This document shows positions 17,014 through 25,834 of a stretch of 64,000 nt of DNA, in pieces; position 1 is the first letter of the stretch; every line of letters begins with the position of its first letter. Position numbers and translations under genes: made by a program. Location: assembly GCA_013141435.1 (NCBI GenBank), contig JABFQZ010000012.1, positions 62,001 to 126,000 of the forward strand. The letters are read 5' to 3'. This DNA comes from Ferruginibacter sp. (GTDB lineage Bacteria > Bacteroidota > Bacteroidia > Chitinophagales > Chitinophagaceae). A model generated the notes under the pieces. That model was not told where the DNA came from, made no database searches, and worked only from the letters and a program-made list of their open reading frames with translations.

Positions 17014-18258
17014 ATGAACGTTTTAAAAATAGCAACAGCAGGCAGTGTAGATGATGGCAAAAGTACTCTTATTGGTAGATTATTGTACGATACACAATCG
17101 CTTACGAACGATAAAGTTGAATCAATAAAAAAAAGCAGTAAGCAAAAAGGTTATGATTATTTAGACTTATCGTTAGCCACAGATGGATTAGTGGCGGAGA
17201 GAGAACAAGGCATAACAATAGATGTAGCTCATATTTATTTTTCTACAGCAAAAAAAAGTTACATAATAGCCGATACGCCAGGACATGTAGAATATACAAG
17301 AAATATGGTAACTGGCGCTTCTTCATCGCAAGTTTCAATCATATTAATAGATGCTCGAAAAGGTGTAATAGAACAAACCAATCGGCATTTTTTCATTAAT
17401 AATTTGTTGCGTGTAAAAGATGTAATTGTTGCTATAAATAAAATGGATTTGGTAGAATATGAAGAAGAAATTTATAACAAAATTAAAAAAGATTTTCAAA
17501 CGTTAAATGAAAAAAGTACATATAATGAGCAAAATGTAAGCTATATACCAATAAGTGCAATAAATGGAGGAAATGTGGTAAATAAATCAGCAGATATGCC
17601 TTGGTATAATGGGCAAACTATTTTAGAACTCTTAGAAAATATAGATACATTAGATTCACAACAATCAACTCAAGCCCGATTTCCAGTACAAACTGTAATA
17701 CGGCCTAAAACAGATTTACATCATGACTTTAGAGGATATGCAGGAAAGCTGTATGGTAATACTTTAAGAGTAGGAGATGCAGTTACAGTACTGCCTTCGC
17801 TTACACAAACCAAAATATCAAAAATTCATTTTTATAATAGTGAATACACCGAAGCAATTGCGGAATCTTCAATAATAATAGAATTAGAAAATGATGTAAA
17901 TGTAACTAGAGGAGATATGATTGTAAAAACGAATGAATTGCCAATAGTACAAAAAGATGTAAATGCCACAATATGTTGGATGGATGATAAAAAATTAATA
18001 GAAGGTGCAAAGTATCTAGTACAACACAATTCCAATACAGTATTAGCAAAAATTGAAAAAGTTAAAAATATAATTGCTACAGATTTTTCTGGGTCAAAAG
18101 TAGCAAGCCAACTGTCCATTAACGAAATTGGCAATGTAAATATTAAACTAAGTAAACCAATTTATGTAGATACTTATGCAAAAAATAAATTGAACGGTGC
18201 ATTTATTTTAATTGATACTGCAAGTAATACTACAGCAGGAGTAGGGTTTGTAATATAA
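17014..18258 (+). CDS. cysN: Sulfate adenylyltransferase subunit 1 (GTPase)
   Basis: A 414-residue EF-Tu-like GTPase subunit of ATP sulfurylase. G1 is GSVDDGKS (10-17), followed by REQGITIDVAH, G3 DTPGHVEYTRNM and G4 NKMD. Domains II and III follow. There is no C-terminal CysC (APS kinase) fusion, in agreement with the APS-type reductase next door. It lies 84 bases after cysD, a longer gap than others in the cluster but without a terminator. Confidence 0.96.
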   Translation: MNVLKIATAGSVDDGKSTLIGRLLYDTQSLTNDKVESIKKSSKQKGYDYLDLSLATDGLVAEREQGITIDVAHIYFSTAKKSYIIADTPGHVEYTRNMVTGASSSQVSIILIDARKGVIEQTNRHFFINNLLRVKDVIVAINKMDLVEYEEEIYNKIKKDFQTLNEKSTYNEQNVSYIPISAINGGNVVNKSADMPWYNGQTILELLENIDTLDSQQSTQARFPVQTVIRPKTDLHHDFRGYAGKLYGNTLRVGDAVTVLPSLTQTKISKIHFYNSEYTEAIAESSIIIELENDVNVTRGDMIVKTNELPIVQKDVNATICWMDDKKLIEGAKYLVQHNSNTVLAKIEKVKNIIATDFSGSKVASQLSINEIGNVNIKLSKPIYVDTYAKNKLNGAFILIDTASNTTAGVGFVI

Positions 18259-18290
18259 AAACCTAAAATTTATTTTTAGATTTTGGTTTT
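18257..18290. terminator. Weak bidirectional terminator-like repeat
   Basis: Between the convergent cysN and the next minus-strand gene, AAAACC and CTAAAA pair with TTTTAG and GGTTTT, with a bulge of four bases. It is low in GC, so support is modest. Confidence 0.3.
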
Positions 18291-18678
18291 ACATTTTTTG
18301 CTTTTTTTTTACTTCACTTATTATTTCGGCACTCGATTTTAATGGAGGATCTTCCATTTTTTTTACATAAACTTCAAATTCTTTAAAGATTAGTGCATTT
18401 GTTTTTAATGTAGCTTTTATTAAAACTTTTTCATCAGTAAATCCTAAAGGTATTATTATAGAATTGCCAGCAAAATTAGCTTGGCTACAAGTAAATAAAA
18501 TTTGAGTACTATCAAGAGGTAAATATTTTCCATTACTCAATTGCCCATCGATATTAATATAATTGTGTGTACCTTTTTTTAAACTATCGGTATATAAATT
18601 CACAAAAATATTTTCAATTTTTTGAGCTTTTGCTTCAAAGGCACAAAAAATAAAAAGTACAAATAAATTTTTTTTCAA
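18289..18678 (-). CDS. Exported hypothetical protein
   Basis: A 129-residue protein that opens with a signal peptide (to about residue 19, ending AKAQ). The start appears to be TTG, because no ATG is in frame near the signal peptide. The mature part is beta-rich (IFVNLYTDSLKKGTHNYINIDGQLSNGKY), consistent with a small immunoglobulin-like or similar exported domain, and ends in a Lys-rich tail. I do not recognise the family. It is divergent from trpE. Confidence 0.5.
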   Translation of the reverse strand: MKKNLFVLFIFCAFEAKAQKIENIFVNLYTDSLKKGTHNYINIDGQLSNGKYLPLDSTQILFTCSQANFAGNSIIIPLGFTDEKVLIKATLKTNALIFKEFEVYVKKMEDPPLKSSAEIISEVKKKQKM

Positions 18679-18751
18679 TTCGTAATAATTTTCAACAAAG
18701 ATGTAAATTATTTATTGATTTTTAGTTAAAAACTTCATAAAGATTATATTT

Positions 18752-18768
18752 ATTAATTGGCAATTAAT
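18752..18768. promoter_or_regulatory. Palindrome in the trpE upstream region
   Basis: ATTAATTG-G-CAATTAAT is a perfect 8-bp inverted repeat with a one-base centre, 105 bases before the trpE ATG. It is operator-like, but it is AT-rich enough to occur by chance. Confidence 0.25.
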
Positions 18769-18873
18769 CATATTGTTAAACAAGTTTATACTAATATTGT
18801 AACAACAGATACCTAGCATAAAAATGTAAAACCAAATTTGCTAAAATTTAATATTACATTAGTATTTATAAAA

Positions 18874-20289
18874 ATGAAAAAAATATTTTTACATACCACT
18901 TGCAAAAAAATACCAGCAGACTTGTACACGCCTGTAGGTATTTATTTGCGAATGAGAGATAAGTTTAGAGACACAATATTGCTAGAAAGCACCGATTCGC
19001 ATGCTGGTGAAAATAGCAGATCTATAATTGGTATAAATGCCATTGCAGGTATTGAAATAACTAATTTGAATACTGCCGAATATAAATATCCGGGGCAAAA
19101 GCCAGTGAATATAGATTTGGTAAACACTCCAAAAATAACAACAGTTTTAGGAGAGTTTTTGGATAAGTTTGAGGTAGAAATACCATCATTACAAGTAGCT
19201 ACAATAGCACAAGGAGTATTTGGTTACACGTCATACGATGCCGTTCAATTTTTTGAGAATATTGTTTTTCATTCAAAAAATGATACAGAAGATACCATTC
19301 CATTAATGCGGTACAGGCTTTATCAATACATAATAATTATAGATCATTTTAAAGATGAAATTTATTTTTGCGAAAATAAAATTGATGGATTTAATAACAT
19401 TACCGACGATGTAGAAAGTATTCTCAAAAGCAAAGATGTGCCAGTTTTTCCGTTCGTAAAAATTGGTGATGAGTTAGCCGATATAGCAGATGCAACTTAC
19501 CTTAGTATGGTACAAAAAGGTAAAGAAGCATGCAGGCTTGGCAATGTTTTTCAAATAGTATTGAGCAGAAGTTTTACACAAAAATTTAATGGCGACGAGT
19601 TCAATGTTTATAGAAGTTTACGAAGTGTAAACCCAGGTCCATATCTTTTTTATTTCGATTATGGCGATTACCGCTTACTTGGCTCAAGCCCCGAAAGCCA
19701 AGTACTAGTAAATAATGGCAAAGCCACAGTGCACCCAATAGCAGGCACTTTTAAACGTACAGGAGATGATGAAGCCGATAAAAAATTGGCTACAGATTTA
19801 GAAAATGATGCAAAAGAAAATGCTGAGCACATTATGCTAGTAGATTTAGCCAGAAACGATTTGAGCCGCATTTGTACCAATGTGAAGGTAACACAGCTAA
19901 AAAAAATAAATTTTTATTCGCATGTAATACACATGGTTAGCGAAGTACAAGGAAACATAGTTGCCAACAAAAATCCTTTCGAAATTATTGCAACTACATT
20001 TCCTGCGGGCACTTTAAGTGGTGCACCTAAGTATAAAGCCATGCAATTAATTAACACACTGGAGCAAAATAATAGAAGCTTTTATGGTGGAACAATCGGA
20101 TATATTGGTTTCAATAAAAGCTGTAATCATGCAATAATGATACGCACTATGTTGTGCAAAAACAATACACTTACCTATAGAGCAGGTGCAGGTGTAGTAG
20201 CTGCAAGCAATCCGCAAAAGGAGTTAGAAGAAGTAGGGCACAAATTAGGAGCATTAAAAAAAGCAATTGCTATGGCAGAGTTTTTATAG
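18874..20289 (+). CDS. trpE: Anthranilate synthase component I
   Basis: A 471-residue chorismate-binding enzyme; with the TrpG glutaminase it makes anthranilate for tryptophan synthesis. I chose the ATG at 18874 over a TTG 12 codons upstream, since homology-like sequence begins at MKKIFL. It has LLES (36-39), the tryptophan-feedback motif of TrpE, then the catalytic-domain motifs GTFKRTGDD, DLARNDLSRIC and GTLSGAPKYKAMQLI, and a final GAGVVAASNP segment. No trpG or other trp gene is adjacent, which is unusual. PabB is less likely given LLES. Confidence 0.88.
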   Translation: MKKIFLHTTCKKIPADLYTPVGIYLRMRDKFRDTILLESTDSHAGENSRSIIGINAIAGIEITNLNTAEYKYPGQKPVNIDLVNTPKITTVLGEFLDKFEVEIPSLQVATIAQGVFGYTSYDAVQFFENIVFHSKNDTEDTIPLMRYRLYQYIIIIDHFKDEIYFCENKIDGFNNITDDVESILKSKDVPVFPFVKIGDELADIADATYLSMVQKGKEACRLGNVFQIVLSRSFTQKFNGDEFNVYRSLRSVNPGPYLFYFDYGDYRLLGSSPESQVLVNNGKATVHPIAGTFKRTGDDEADKKLATDLENDAKENAEHIMLVDLARNDLSRICTNVKVTQLKKINFYSHVIHMVSEVQGNIVANKNPFEIIATTFPAGTLSGAPKYKAMQLINTLEQNNRSFYGGTIGYIGFNKSCNHAIMIRTMLCKNNTLTYRAGAGVVAASNPQKELEEVGHKLGALKKAIAMAEFL

Positions 20290-20298
20290 CAATATATT

Positions 20299-20378
20299 TT
20301 TTTTGTTTACCAGCATTTGTTTTTTATGGCATCAGCATTGGCGTCGCACATTTCTACAGTTGCACACAGGTCAACATT
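20299..20378 (-). repeat. Dispersed intergenic repeat, copy B
   Basis: Begins 10 bases after the trpE stop. Positions 20299-20349 match copy A (5307-5357) at 44 of 51 positions without gaps, including GCGTCGCAC. The distal part is more diverged but ends in the same CAACATT. Confidence 0.7.
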
Positions 20379-20497
20379 TTTTTTTAGAAAAAATAACAAA
20401 GTAATATTAATTTAAAAGAAAATTGCTAAAATAAATACTATAAAAACAAAAATGTAATTTTGCATCCATTAAAAGTTTTGATGAGAAAAAGAATGAA

Positions 20498-22612
20498 ATG
20501 AAATTTTTTCCCGAATCGGCATTACAACAATTAGAGTTTGATAAAATTAAGGAGTTACTGGCTTTGCATTGCCGTACAGAATATGCTAAGAAAAATGCTA
20601 TAGAGTTACGCATACATACACGAAAAGAGTATATAGAGTTAGATTTACTACAAGCAGCCGAGTTCAAAATTATTTTGGATAGTGGTGCACATTTTCCAAA
20701 TGATTTTACTACAAATATTGCTAGAGATTTAAAATTGTTAAGTATTCCAGGTGCATCATTATCTGGCGAACAATTTATACTTATTCGTAGGCTTGTTGTA
20801 AATATGGATAGTATTTTTAGATGGTTCACTGTAGATGTAAGAGAAGCTATGCCAGCACTTGCAAAAGTTATCGAAAATAATTATTACGAAAAAACCATAA
20901 AAATAGTAATAGACGAAGTGCTCGATGAAACTGGTGCAGTAAAAGATAGTGCCAGTGATGCTTTAACAGAAATTAGGATGAAGCTGTATCGCAAGCGTAA
21001 TGAGCTTCGTAGGCTTTTTGATAAAATTGTAGCTAAATTAAATAAACAAGGTTTTTTAGCAGATATAGAAGAAAGTTTTATGAATGGCAGAAGAGTGCTT
21101 GCTGTAGTAGCCGAGCAAAAAAGAGTAGTAAAAGGTGTATTGCACAGCGAAAGCGAAAGCCGCAAAACAAGTTTTATTGAGCCAGAAGAAACTACCGAAC
21201 TCAACAACGAAATTTTTTCTTTAGAGTATGAAGAAACTAAAGAAATATACCGAATACTCCGTAAGCTTACACAGCAAGTAAGTTTGTATGCTCCACTTTT
21301 AATAAGTTATTTTGATATTGTAGGAGTATTTGATTTTATAAGAGCCAAAGGCAAATTGGCACAAGATATGAATGCAGCAAAACCTCAGTTGATAGATAAA
21401 GCACATTTGCATTTAATAAACGCTTATCATCCTTTATTATTTTTATTTAATAAGCGAAATAATAAAACCACTTACTCTACCGATATTTTATTAAATACCG
21501 AAGCAAGTATATTGGTAATAAGTGGGCCAAATGCAGGCGGCAAAACTGTTACAATGAAAACCGTAGGCTTATTGCAAATAATGCTACAAAGTGGTTTACT
21601 TGTACCTGCAAGTGCCGATAGTACTATGGGCATATTTAAACAAGTACTTATACATATTGGCGATACACAAAGTATAGAATTTGAATTGAGTACTTACTCA
21701 TCTCATCTAAAAAATATGAAGCATTTTATTGAAAGTGCTAATGGCAAAACATTATTTTTTATAGATGAACTTGGTAGCGGTAGCGACCCTAACCTAGGTG
21801 GCGCATTTGCAGAAGTTATTATGGAAGAGTTGGCTTTTAAACATGCTTTTGGTATTGTAACTACCCATTACTTAAATTTAAAAGTAATGGCAAATAAAGT
21901 ACGTGGCATTATTAATGGAGCAATGCAATTTAACGAAGAAAAGTTGCTGCCAATGTATAAATTGCAAATAGGAAAACCTGGAAGCTCTTATACATTTTCT
22001 ATTGCCGAAAGAATTGGGTTAGATAAAAAATTAATAAACCGTGCCAGAAAATTGGTAGATGAAGATCAGTTTAGATTAGATAAATTATTAAACCGTACCG
22101 AGCAAGATTTACAAAAACTAGATGCCGAAAAACTTATTCTTGAAAAATTATTAAAAGAAAATGAATTATTAAAAAAGGAAATGCAACGCATAGTAAAAAA
22201 AGAAACACATCAGCAAGAGATGGAGCGTATGCAGGAGCAAAATAAAATTAATTCCGAAAAAATAAATTACTTAAAAGATATGGAGCGTCGCTTAAAAGCG
22301 ATGGTAATAGAGTGGCGCAAGGCCGAAGATAAAGAAGCAGTTGTAAAAATGATACATGCATTGCTTTTTAACCAAAAAGAAAAATTGCAAACACAAAGCC
22401 ACAAAAAAAAGTTAAACGAAAAATTTATTGAGGTAGAAGGCAATGTAAAAGTAGGGGATAAAGTGAAAATGCGACAAAATAGAAGTGTAGGTATAGTAAA
22501 GGAAATAAGGGGTAAAAAAGTAATTGTACAAGTAGGTATAATGCCTATTACAGTTTTAATAGATGATTTAACAATAGTAAAAGATAAAATTATTGCCGAA
22601 AAAAAACTGTAG
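20498..22612 (+). CDS. mutS2: MutS2-type ATPase lacking the Smr domain
   Basis: A 704-residue MutS2-family protein. The core clamp and lever region (1-330) is followed by the ABC-type ATPase with Walker A GPNAGGKT (343-350), signature SxxS helices and Walker B LFFIDELGSGSDP, then a long coiled coil (about 520-640) and a small KOW-like beta domain (VGDKVKMRQNRSVGIVKEI). Canonical MutS2 is near 780 residues and ends with a Smr endonuclease domain; this one stops before it. Recombination or ribosome-rescue roles are known in other species; here any nuclease activity is doubtful. Confidence 0.88.
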   Translation: MKFFPESALQQLEFDKIKELLALHCRTEYAKKNAIELRIHTRKEYIELDLLQAAEFKIILDSGAHFPNDFTTNIARDLKLLSIPGASLSGEQFILIRRLVVNMDSIFRWFTVDVREAMPALAKVIENNYYEKTIKIVIDEVLDETGAVKDSASDALTEIRMKLYRKRNELRRLFDKIVAKLNKQGFLADIEESFMNGRRVLAVVAEQKRVVKGVLHSESESRKTSFIEPEETTELNNEIFSLEYEETKEIYRILRKLTQQVSLYAPLLISYFDIVGVFDFIRAKGKLAQDMNAAKPQLIDKAHLHLINAYHPLLFLFNKRNNKTTYSTDILLNTEASILVISGPNAGGKTVTMKTVGLLQIMLQSGLLVPASADSTMGIFKQVLIHIGDTQSIEFELSTYSSHLKNMKHFIESANGKTLFFIDELGSGSDPNLGGAFAEVIMEELAFKHAFGIVTTHYLNLKVMANKVRGIINGAMQFNEEKLLPMYKLQIGKPGSSYTFSIAERIGLDKKLINRARKLVDEDQFRLDKLLNRTEQDLQKLDAEKLILEKLLKENELLKKEMQRIVKKETHQQEMERMQEQNKINSEKINYLKDMERRLKAMVIEWRKAEDKEAVVKMIHALLFNQKEKLQTQSHKKKLNEKFIEVEGNVKVGDKVKMRQNRSVGIVKEIRGKKVIVQVGIMPITVLIDDLTIVKDKIIAEKKL

Positions 22613-22642
22613 TTTTATTATGAATTAGCAAAAAATATATTT

Positions 22643-23128
22643 ATGAATAACGACGAAAAATTAATTGAAAAGTTTTACACTTCTTTCCAAAACCTAAATT
22701 CGGAAGGTATGAATGCTTGTTACAGTAATGATATTGTTTTTTTCGACCCAATGTTTGATATACTTAAAGGAGATGAAGCAAAAGCAATGTGGCAAATGCT
22801 TTGCAAAAGTGCTAAAGCTTTTTCATTAGAATTTGATAGTATAAAAAACTTAGAAGATGGTTATTATAACTGCAATTGGAAAGCAACTTATAATTTTTCT
22901 AAAACAGGAAAAACTGTAATAAATAATGGTAAAGCTTACATGAAAATAGAAAATGGTTTAATTACAGAACACAGCGATGGTTGGAGTTTTCATAAATGGA
23001 GCAGCCAAGCTATTGGTATTATGGGCAAACTATTTGGGTGGGCAGGTTTTTTTAAGCAAAAAGTTAAAAATAATGCTAAGAAAACCTTGTTAGATTATAT
23101 ACAAAAAAGTTACAACATATCTAATTAA
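22643..23128 (+). CDS. NTF2-like (SnoaL/ketosteroid-isomerase fold) protein
   Basis: A 161-residue cytoplasmic protein with an NTF2-like cone fold: EKLIEKFYTSFQNLNSEGM at the start, YSNDIVFFDPMFDILKGDEAKAMW as the second element, then strands ending in ITEHSDGWSFHKW. The His-Asp-Trp pattern near residues 113-121 is typical of SnoaL-like members. The substrate is unknown. It begins 30 bases after mutS2 and may be co-transcribed with it; it converges with the next gene, only 2 bases apart. Confidence 0.77.
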   Translation: MNNDEKLIEKFYTSFQNLNSEGMNACYSNDIVFFDPMFDILKGDEAKAMWQMLCKSAKAFSLEFDSIKNLEDGYYNCNWKATYNFSKTGKTVINNGKAYMKIENGLITEHSDGWSFHKWSSQAIGIMGKLFGWAGFFKQKVKNNAKKTLLDYIQKSYNISN

Positions 23129-23130
23129 TT

Positions 23131-23565
23131 TTATTTTTTATCTGTAGATTTTGCCCATTTTAATATTTCTTTGTGGTTAACAAAACCAATACTTTCACTT
23201 ACAATGTTTTCCCTTGCATCAATAAAATACAAAGTAGGGTAACCTGTTAAATGAAATTTTTGTGCAAGTGCTACACCTTCGCCGTATTCACCATCTAATT
23301 CTACATTTATATATTTGGCATTAAAATATTCTGCCACTTTTTTATTTGTAAATGTAGTACGTTTTAGTTTTTTACATGGTCCACACCAACTGGCAGATAT
23401 ATCTAAAAAAATAAGTTTGTTTTCATTTTTTGCTAATTTTAGAGCTTCTTTCCAAGTGCCTTTAAAAAAAACTATATCATTACTTACTTCATTTTTTGGG
23501 AAAGTAAATGAGAATACAGTTATCATTAAAATTGCTAATAAACTACTTGTTGTTATTTTTTTCAT
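23131..23565 (-). CDS. Exported thioredoxin-fold protein
   Basis: A 144-residue periplasmic protein with an N-terminal signal sequence (about 1-22) and a thioredoxin domain. The active-site motif is WCGPC (C61, C64) and the cis-proline is in GYPTLYFID. It belongs to the DUF255-like/thioredoxin_7 group that reduces or isomerises disulfides outside the cytoplasm. It lies 8 bases after the ATP-grasp gene, which is the end of a six-gene minus-strand run. Confidence 0.85.
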   Translation of the reverse strand: MKKITTSSLLAILMITVFSFTFPKNEVSNDIVFFKGTWKEALKLAKNENKLIFLDISASWCGPCKKLKRTTFTNKKVAEYFNAKYINVELDGEYGEGVALAQKFHLTGYPTLYFIDARENIVSESIGFVNHKEILKWAKSTDKK

Positions 23566-23573
23566 TTTGTTTT

Positions 23574-24629
23574 TTATAATAAATTATCTAATCTTTTTTC
23601 TACTCCTTTTACTTCCTTAAACATTTTTAGTCCATTTTTAAACGATAAATAAGGAATTTTATTTTTTGTGTGGTTATACACACTTATACGATACAATATT
23701 TTTAAATGTCTTGCTATTTCTTTCCAAGCAAAAAATATGGAATGCTTTGGGTCGTAAATATGTGTAGGCTCGCTACCAGCGCCATTTAGCTCTATAATAC
23801 TTAAATTTTTGCCGGCAACTAATTCTTGCCAATTGGAATACATTATATCTAATCTTCCAAAATAAAATTCGGGTATTTTTTTACATATTTCATTAATAGA
23901 TTTTTCTAAATCCAATGTTATTTTATTTGATACATCTATAAATTTTGCTCCACGAGCATGGTTACCAAATGGAACCATTATTTTTTCTACATTTATTTCT
24001 AATATTTCTTGCAAATTTATTTCTGGCATTTTTTTTAAAGCGTTAAGTTGCAAAACATATCTTTCGTTTTGCATTACCAATTGCTCTATTGTACTTACTC
24101 CATCGCCAATAACTGCCAAAAATTCTTTAGATACGATACCCGAAATTTTTCCATTTTCTTGCCATGGATATCTATAATAAAAAATTCCTGCTTCGTTTTT
24201 ATAATCTACCAAAGCTTGTACCAACATGGGGAATTGTGCATACTTAATGTATCTAACTGCGTCTTCAATATTTTCAATTTTTTTTACTCCACGTCCTTTA
24301 CCACCAATATCAGGCTTTACTATTAATGGAAAACAAAATTGTTTTGCAATAATTTGATCATGTATTTCTGATGCTGATAAACCTTCTTTTATTAGTAAAG
24401 TTTTTGGGTAATATTCTGTTGGTATAATATCGTAAATGTCACTTTTTTTCTCCATTAAAAAACCAGCATTTTCTATACTTGGGTTGCTAGCACTAAAAAA
24501 AAATAAATTTCGGGCACGTAAGCATAAATAAAACCAATACAAATATATTGGTGCATACACTACACCAAAACTCCAGTATTCCCAATTAAATAATTTTATT
24601 AAAAAAGTAGATTTTTGTTGTTTTTGCAT
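23574..24629 (-). CDS. ATP-grasp ligase-like protein with hydrophobic N-terminus
   Basis: A 351-residue protein of the ATP-grasp superfamily (D-Ala-D-Ala ligase/RimK-like). Residues 14-50 are strongly aromatic and hydrophobic (NWEYWSFGVVYAPIYLYW), suggesting membrane association. The ATP-grasp core shows PLIVKPDIGGKGRGV (about 110-124) and the metal-binding IIELNGAGSEPTHIYDP (about 271-287). The acceptor is unknown; annotation as D-Ala-D-Ala ligase is common in the phylum but is not supported by detailed motifs. It is 3 bases from the NRDE gene, so they are coupled. Confidence 0.75.
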   Translation of the reverse strand: MQKQQKSTFLIKLFNWEYWSFGVVYAPIYLYWFYLCLRARNLFFFSASNPSIENAGFLMEKKSDIYDIIPTEYYPKTLLIKEGLSASEIHDQIIAKQFCFPLIVKPDIGGKGRGVKKIENIEDAVRYIKYAQFPMLVQALVDYKNEAGIFYYRYPWQENGKISGIVSKEFLAVIGDGVSTIEQLVMQNERYVLQLNALKKMPEINLQEILEINVEKIMVPFGNHARGAKFIDVSNKITLDLEKSINEICKKIPEFYFGRLDIMYSNWQELVAGKNLSIIELNGAGSEPTHIYDPKHSIFFAWKEIARHLKILYRISVYNHTKNKIPYLSFKNGLKMFKEVKGVEKRLDNLL

Positions 24630-24632
24630 TAA

Positions 24633-25343
24633 TTATTTTCTAGTGAAATTTGTAATTGTACTTTTTTTATTTAGTAAATCATTATAAAACATAAAGCTAT
24701 TTTGTTGTGCTACCTCAATGCCTGTAACACTTACAGTAAAGTACTTATTATTTCTGTTCATTATCAAATCATCTTCCACATTGTTACCACTTGTATTGGT
24801 GTGAAAATTTAATAAGTCTTTTTGTGTTGGATTGTGTGTTACTTTTTGCCATTCATTAAACCAATCTTTTCTTTTTTGTTGTTGCTTGTTATTGTATAAG
24901 GTAGCACTACTCCAAATATGTTTTTTGGTATTATCTAATTGTGTAATATTCTTATGGCTTCCGTCCCATCTACATTCGTACAACTCATTATTTTGTAACA
25001 ATATTAATGTAAAAGGTGCTACTTCATACAAACTTATTGTATTATATTTTTGTAATAAATTGTTGGATGTAATTATTTGTAGTACAATTTTGCCACGGCT
25101 TATTTTGTATTGCCCATTATCTACAAATGGCTCTAATGCACCATTTAATAAACAAAGCGAATCTCCGTTTTCTTTTAACACAATCCAAGTGCCGCCAGCA
25201 TCTTCATCTTTTGGAAAAATGTATTTAGCATCATCTATCGTATATTCAGTTGGGTGTATAGCTATGCTTCTTGTATTTTTTTCATCTCTATTACTGGTTA
25301 AATAATATCCAGTAGTAGATGGTACAAAAGTTACTGTACACAT
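24633..25343 (-). CDS. NRDE (TANGO2-like) family protein
   Basis: A 236-residue protein of the NRDE/TANGO2 (DUF833) family. It starts MCTVTFVP with Cys2 exposed after Met removal, an Ntn-hydrolase-like arrangement, and has the defining SNRDE motif at residues 17-21. GGTWIVLKENGDSLCLLNG and other beta segments continue the fold. Eukaryotic TANGO2 is linked to haem trafficking and lipid metabolism; the bacterial role is unsettled. Its 5' end overlaps the DinB-like gene by 13 bases, and its 3' end is 3 bases from the ATP-grasp gene. Confidence 0.85.
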   Translation of the reverse strand: MCTVTFVPSTTGYYLTSNRDEKNTRSIAIHPTEYTIDDAKYIFPKDEDAGGTWIVLKENGDSLCLLNGALEPFVDNGQYKISRGKIVLQIITSNNLLQKYNTISLYEVAPFTLILLQNNELYECRWDGSHKNITQLDNTKKHIWSSATLYNNKQQQKRKDWFNEWQKVTHNPTQKDLLNFHTNTSGNNVEDDLIMNRNNKYFTVSVTGIEVAQQNSFMFYNDLLNKKSTITNFTRK

Positions 25344-25834
25344 AAATTTCTATAAAGCATGGTAGATGGAGCTACACCAAAGTTTTCTGGTATTTGTACA
25401 TTACTAACCTCAGTAATTCCTATTCGCAAAAGTGCCATGTGGTGTATGGTATGTTCTAAATTGTAAATAAGTTCTCTAAAATAATTTGTTTCTACTTTCA
25501 ATATTTCGTTGTCATTTTCTACAAAAAAGCCTTCTAATAATAAAGTTTTATTCTCTTTATCTAAATTGCCAATAATATCTTGTATTAAACTTATAGCATA
25601 GTTATTTTCGTTTTCTATTTCTACATCTCTTTTGCGATGCTCATAATTTACAATGCCATTTTCGTAACCTACAAATAAACATTGAAATAATTCAATTACA
25701 TGCCTAGTATGAGCACCAATTGTACTATTGTTTAGCAAAATTGATTTTTGTGTATATTCATTTTTACTTAATAATACTAATAAGTCTATTAATTGTTTTA
25801 AAACAGGAGATAAAATACTCTTAAGATGTTCCAT
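25331..25834 (-). CDS. DinB-like four-helix-bundle protein
   Basis: A 167-residue helical protein resembling the DinB/YfiT-like putative metalloenzymes. The metal ligand pattern is visible as H42 and H45 (TIGAHTRHVIELF) and H128, H131, H132 (LEHTIHHMALL). Family members bind nickel or zinc and include thiol-S-transferase-like enzymes. Its start codon overlaps the yceI stop (TAATG) and its end overlaps NRDE by 13 bases, so the three are strongly coupled. Confidence 0.75.
   Translation of the reverse strand: MEHLKSILSPVLKQLIDLLVLLSKNEYTQKSILLNNSTIGAHTRHVIELFQCLFVGYENGIVNYEHRKRDVEIENENNYAISLIQDIIGNLDKENKTLLLEGFFVENDNEILKVETNYFRELIYNLEHTIHHMALLRIGITEVSNVQIPENFGVAPSTMLYRNLCVQ

Noticed and set aside
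18838..18873. Twelve-codon N-terminal extension of trpE from a TTG
   Set aside because: The extension is AT-rich filler and the family-like sequence starts at the ATG at 18874.
24832..25305. 157-codon open frame on the plus strand
   Set aside because: It is antisense to the NRDE gene, which has its diagnostic SNRDE motif and tight operon spacing.
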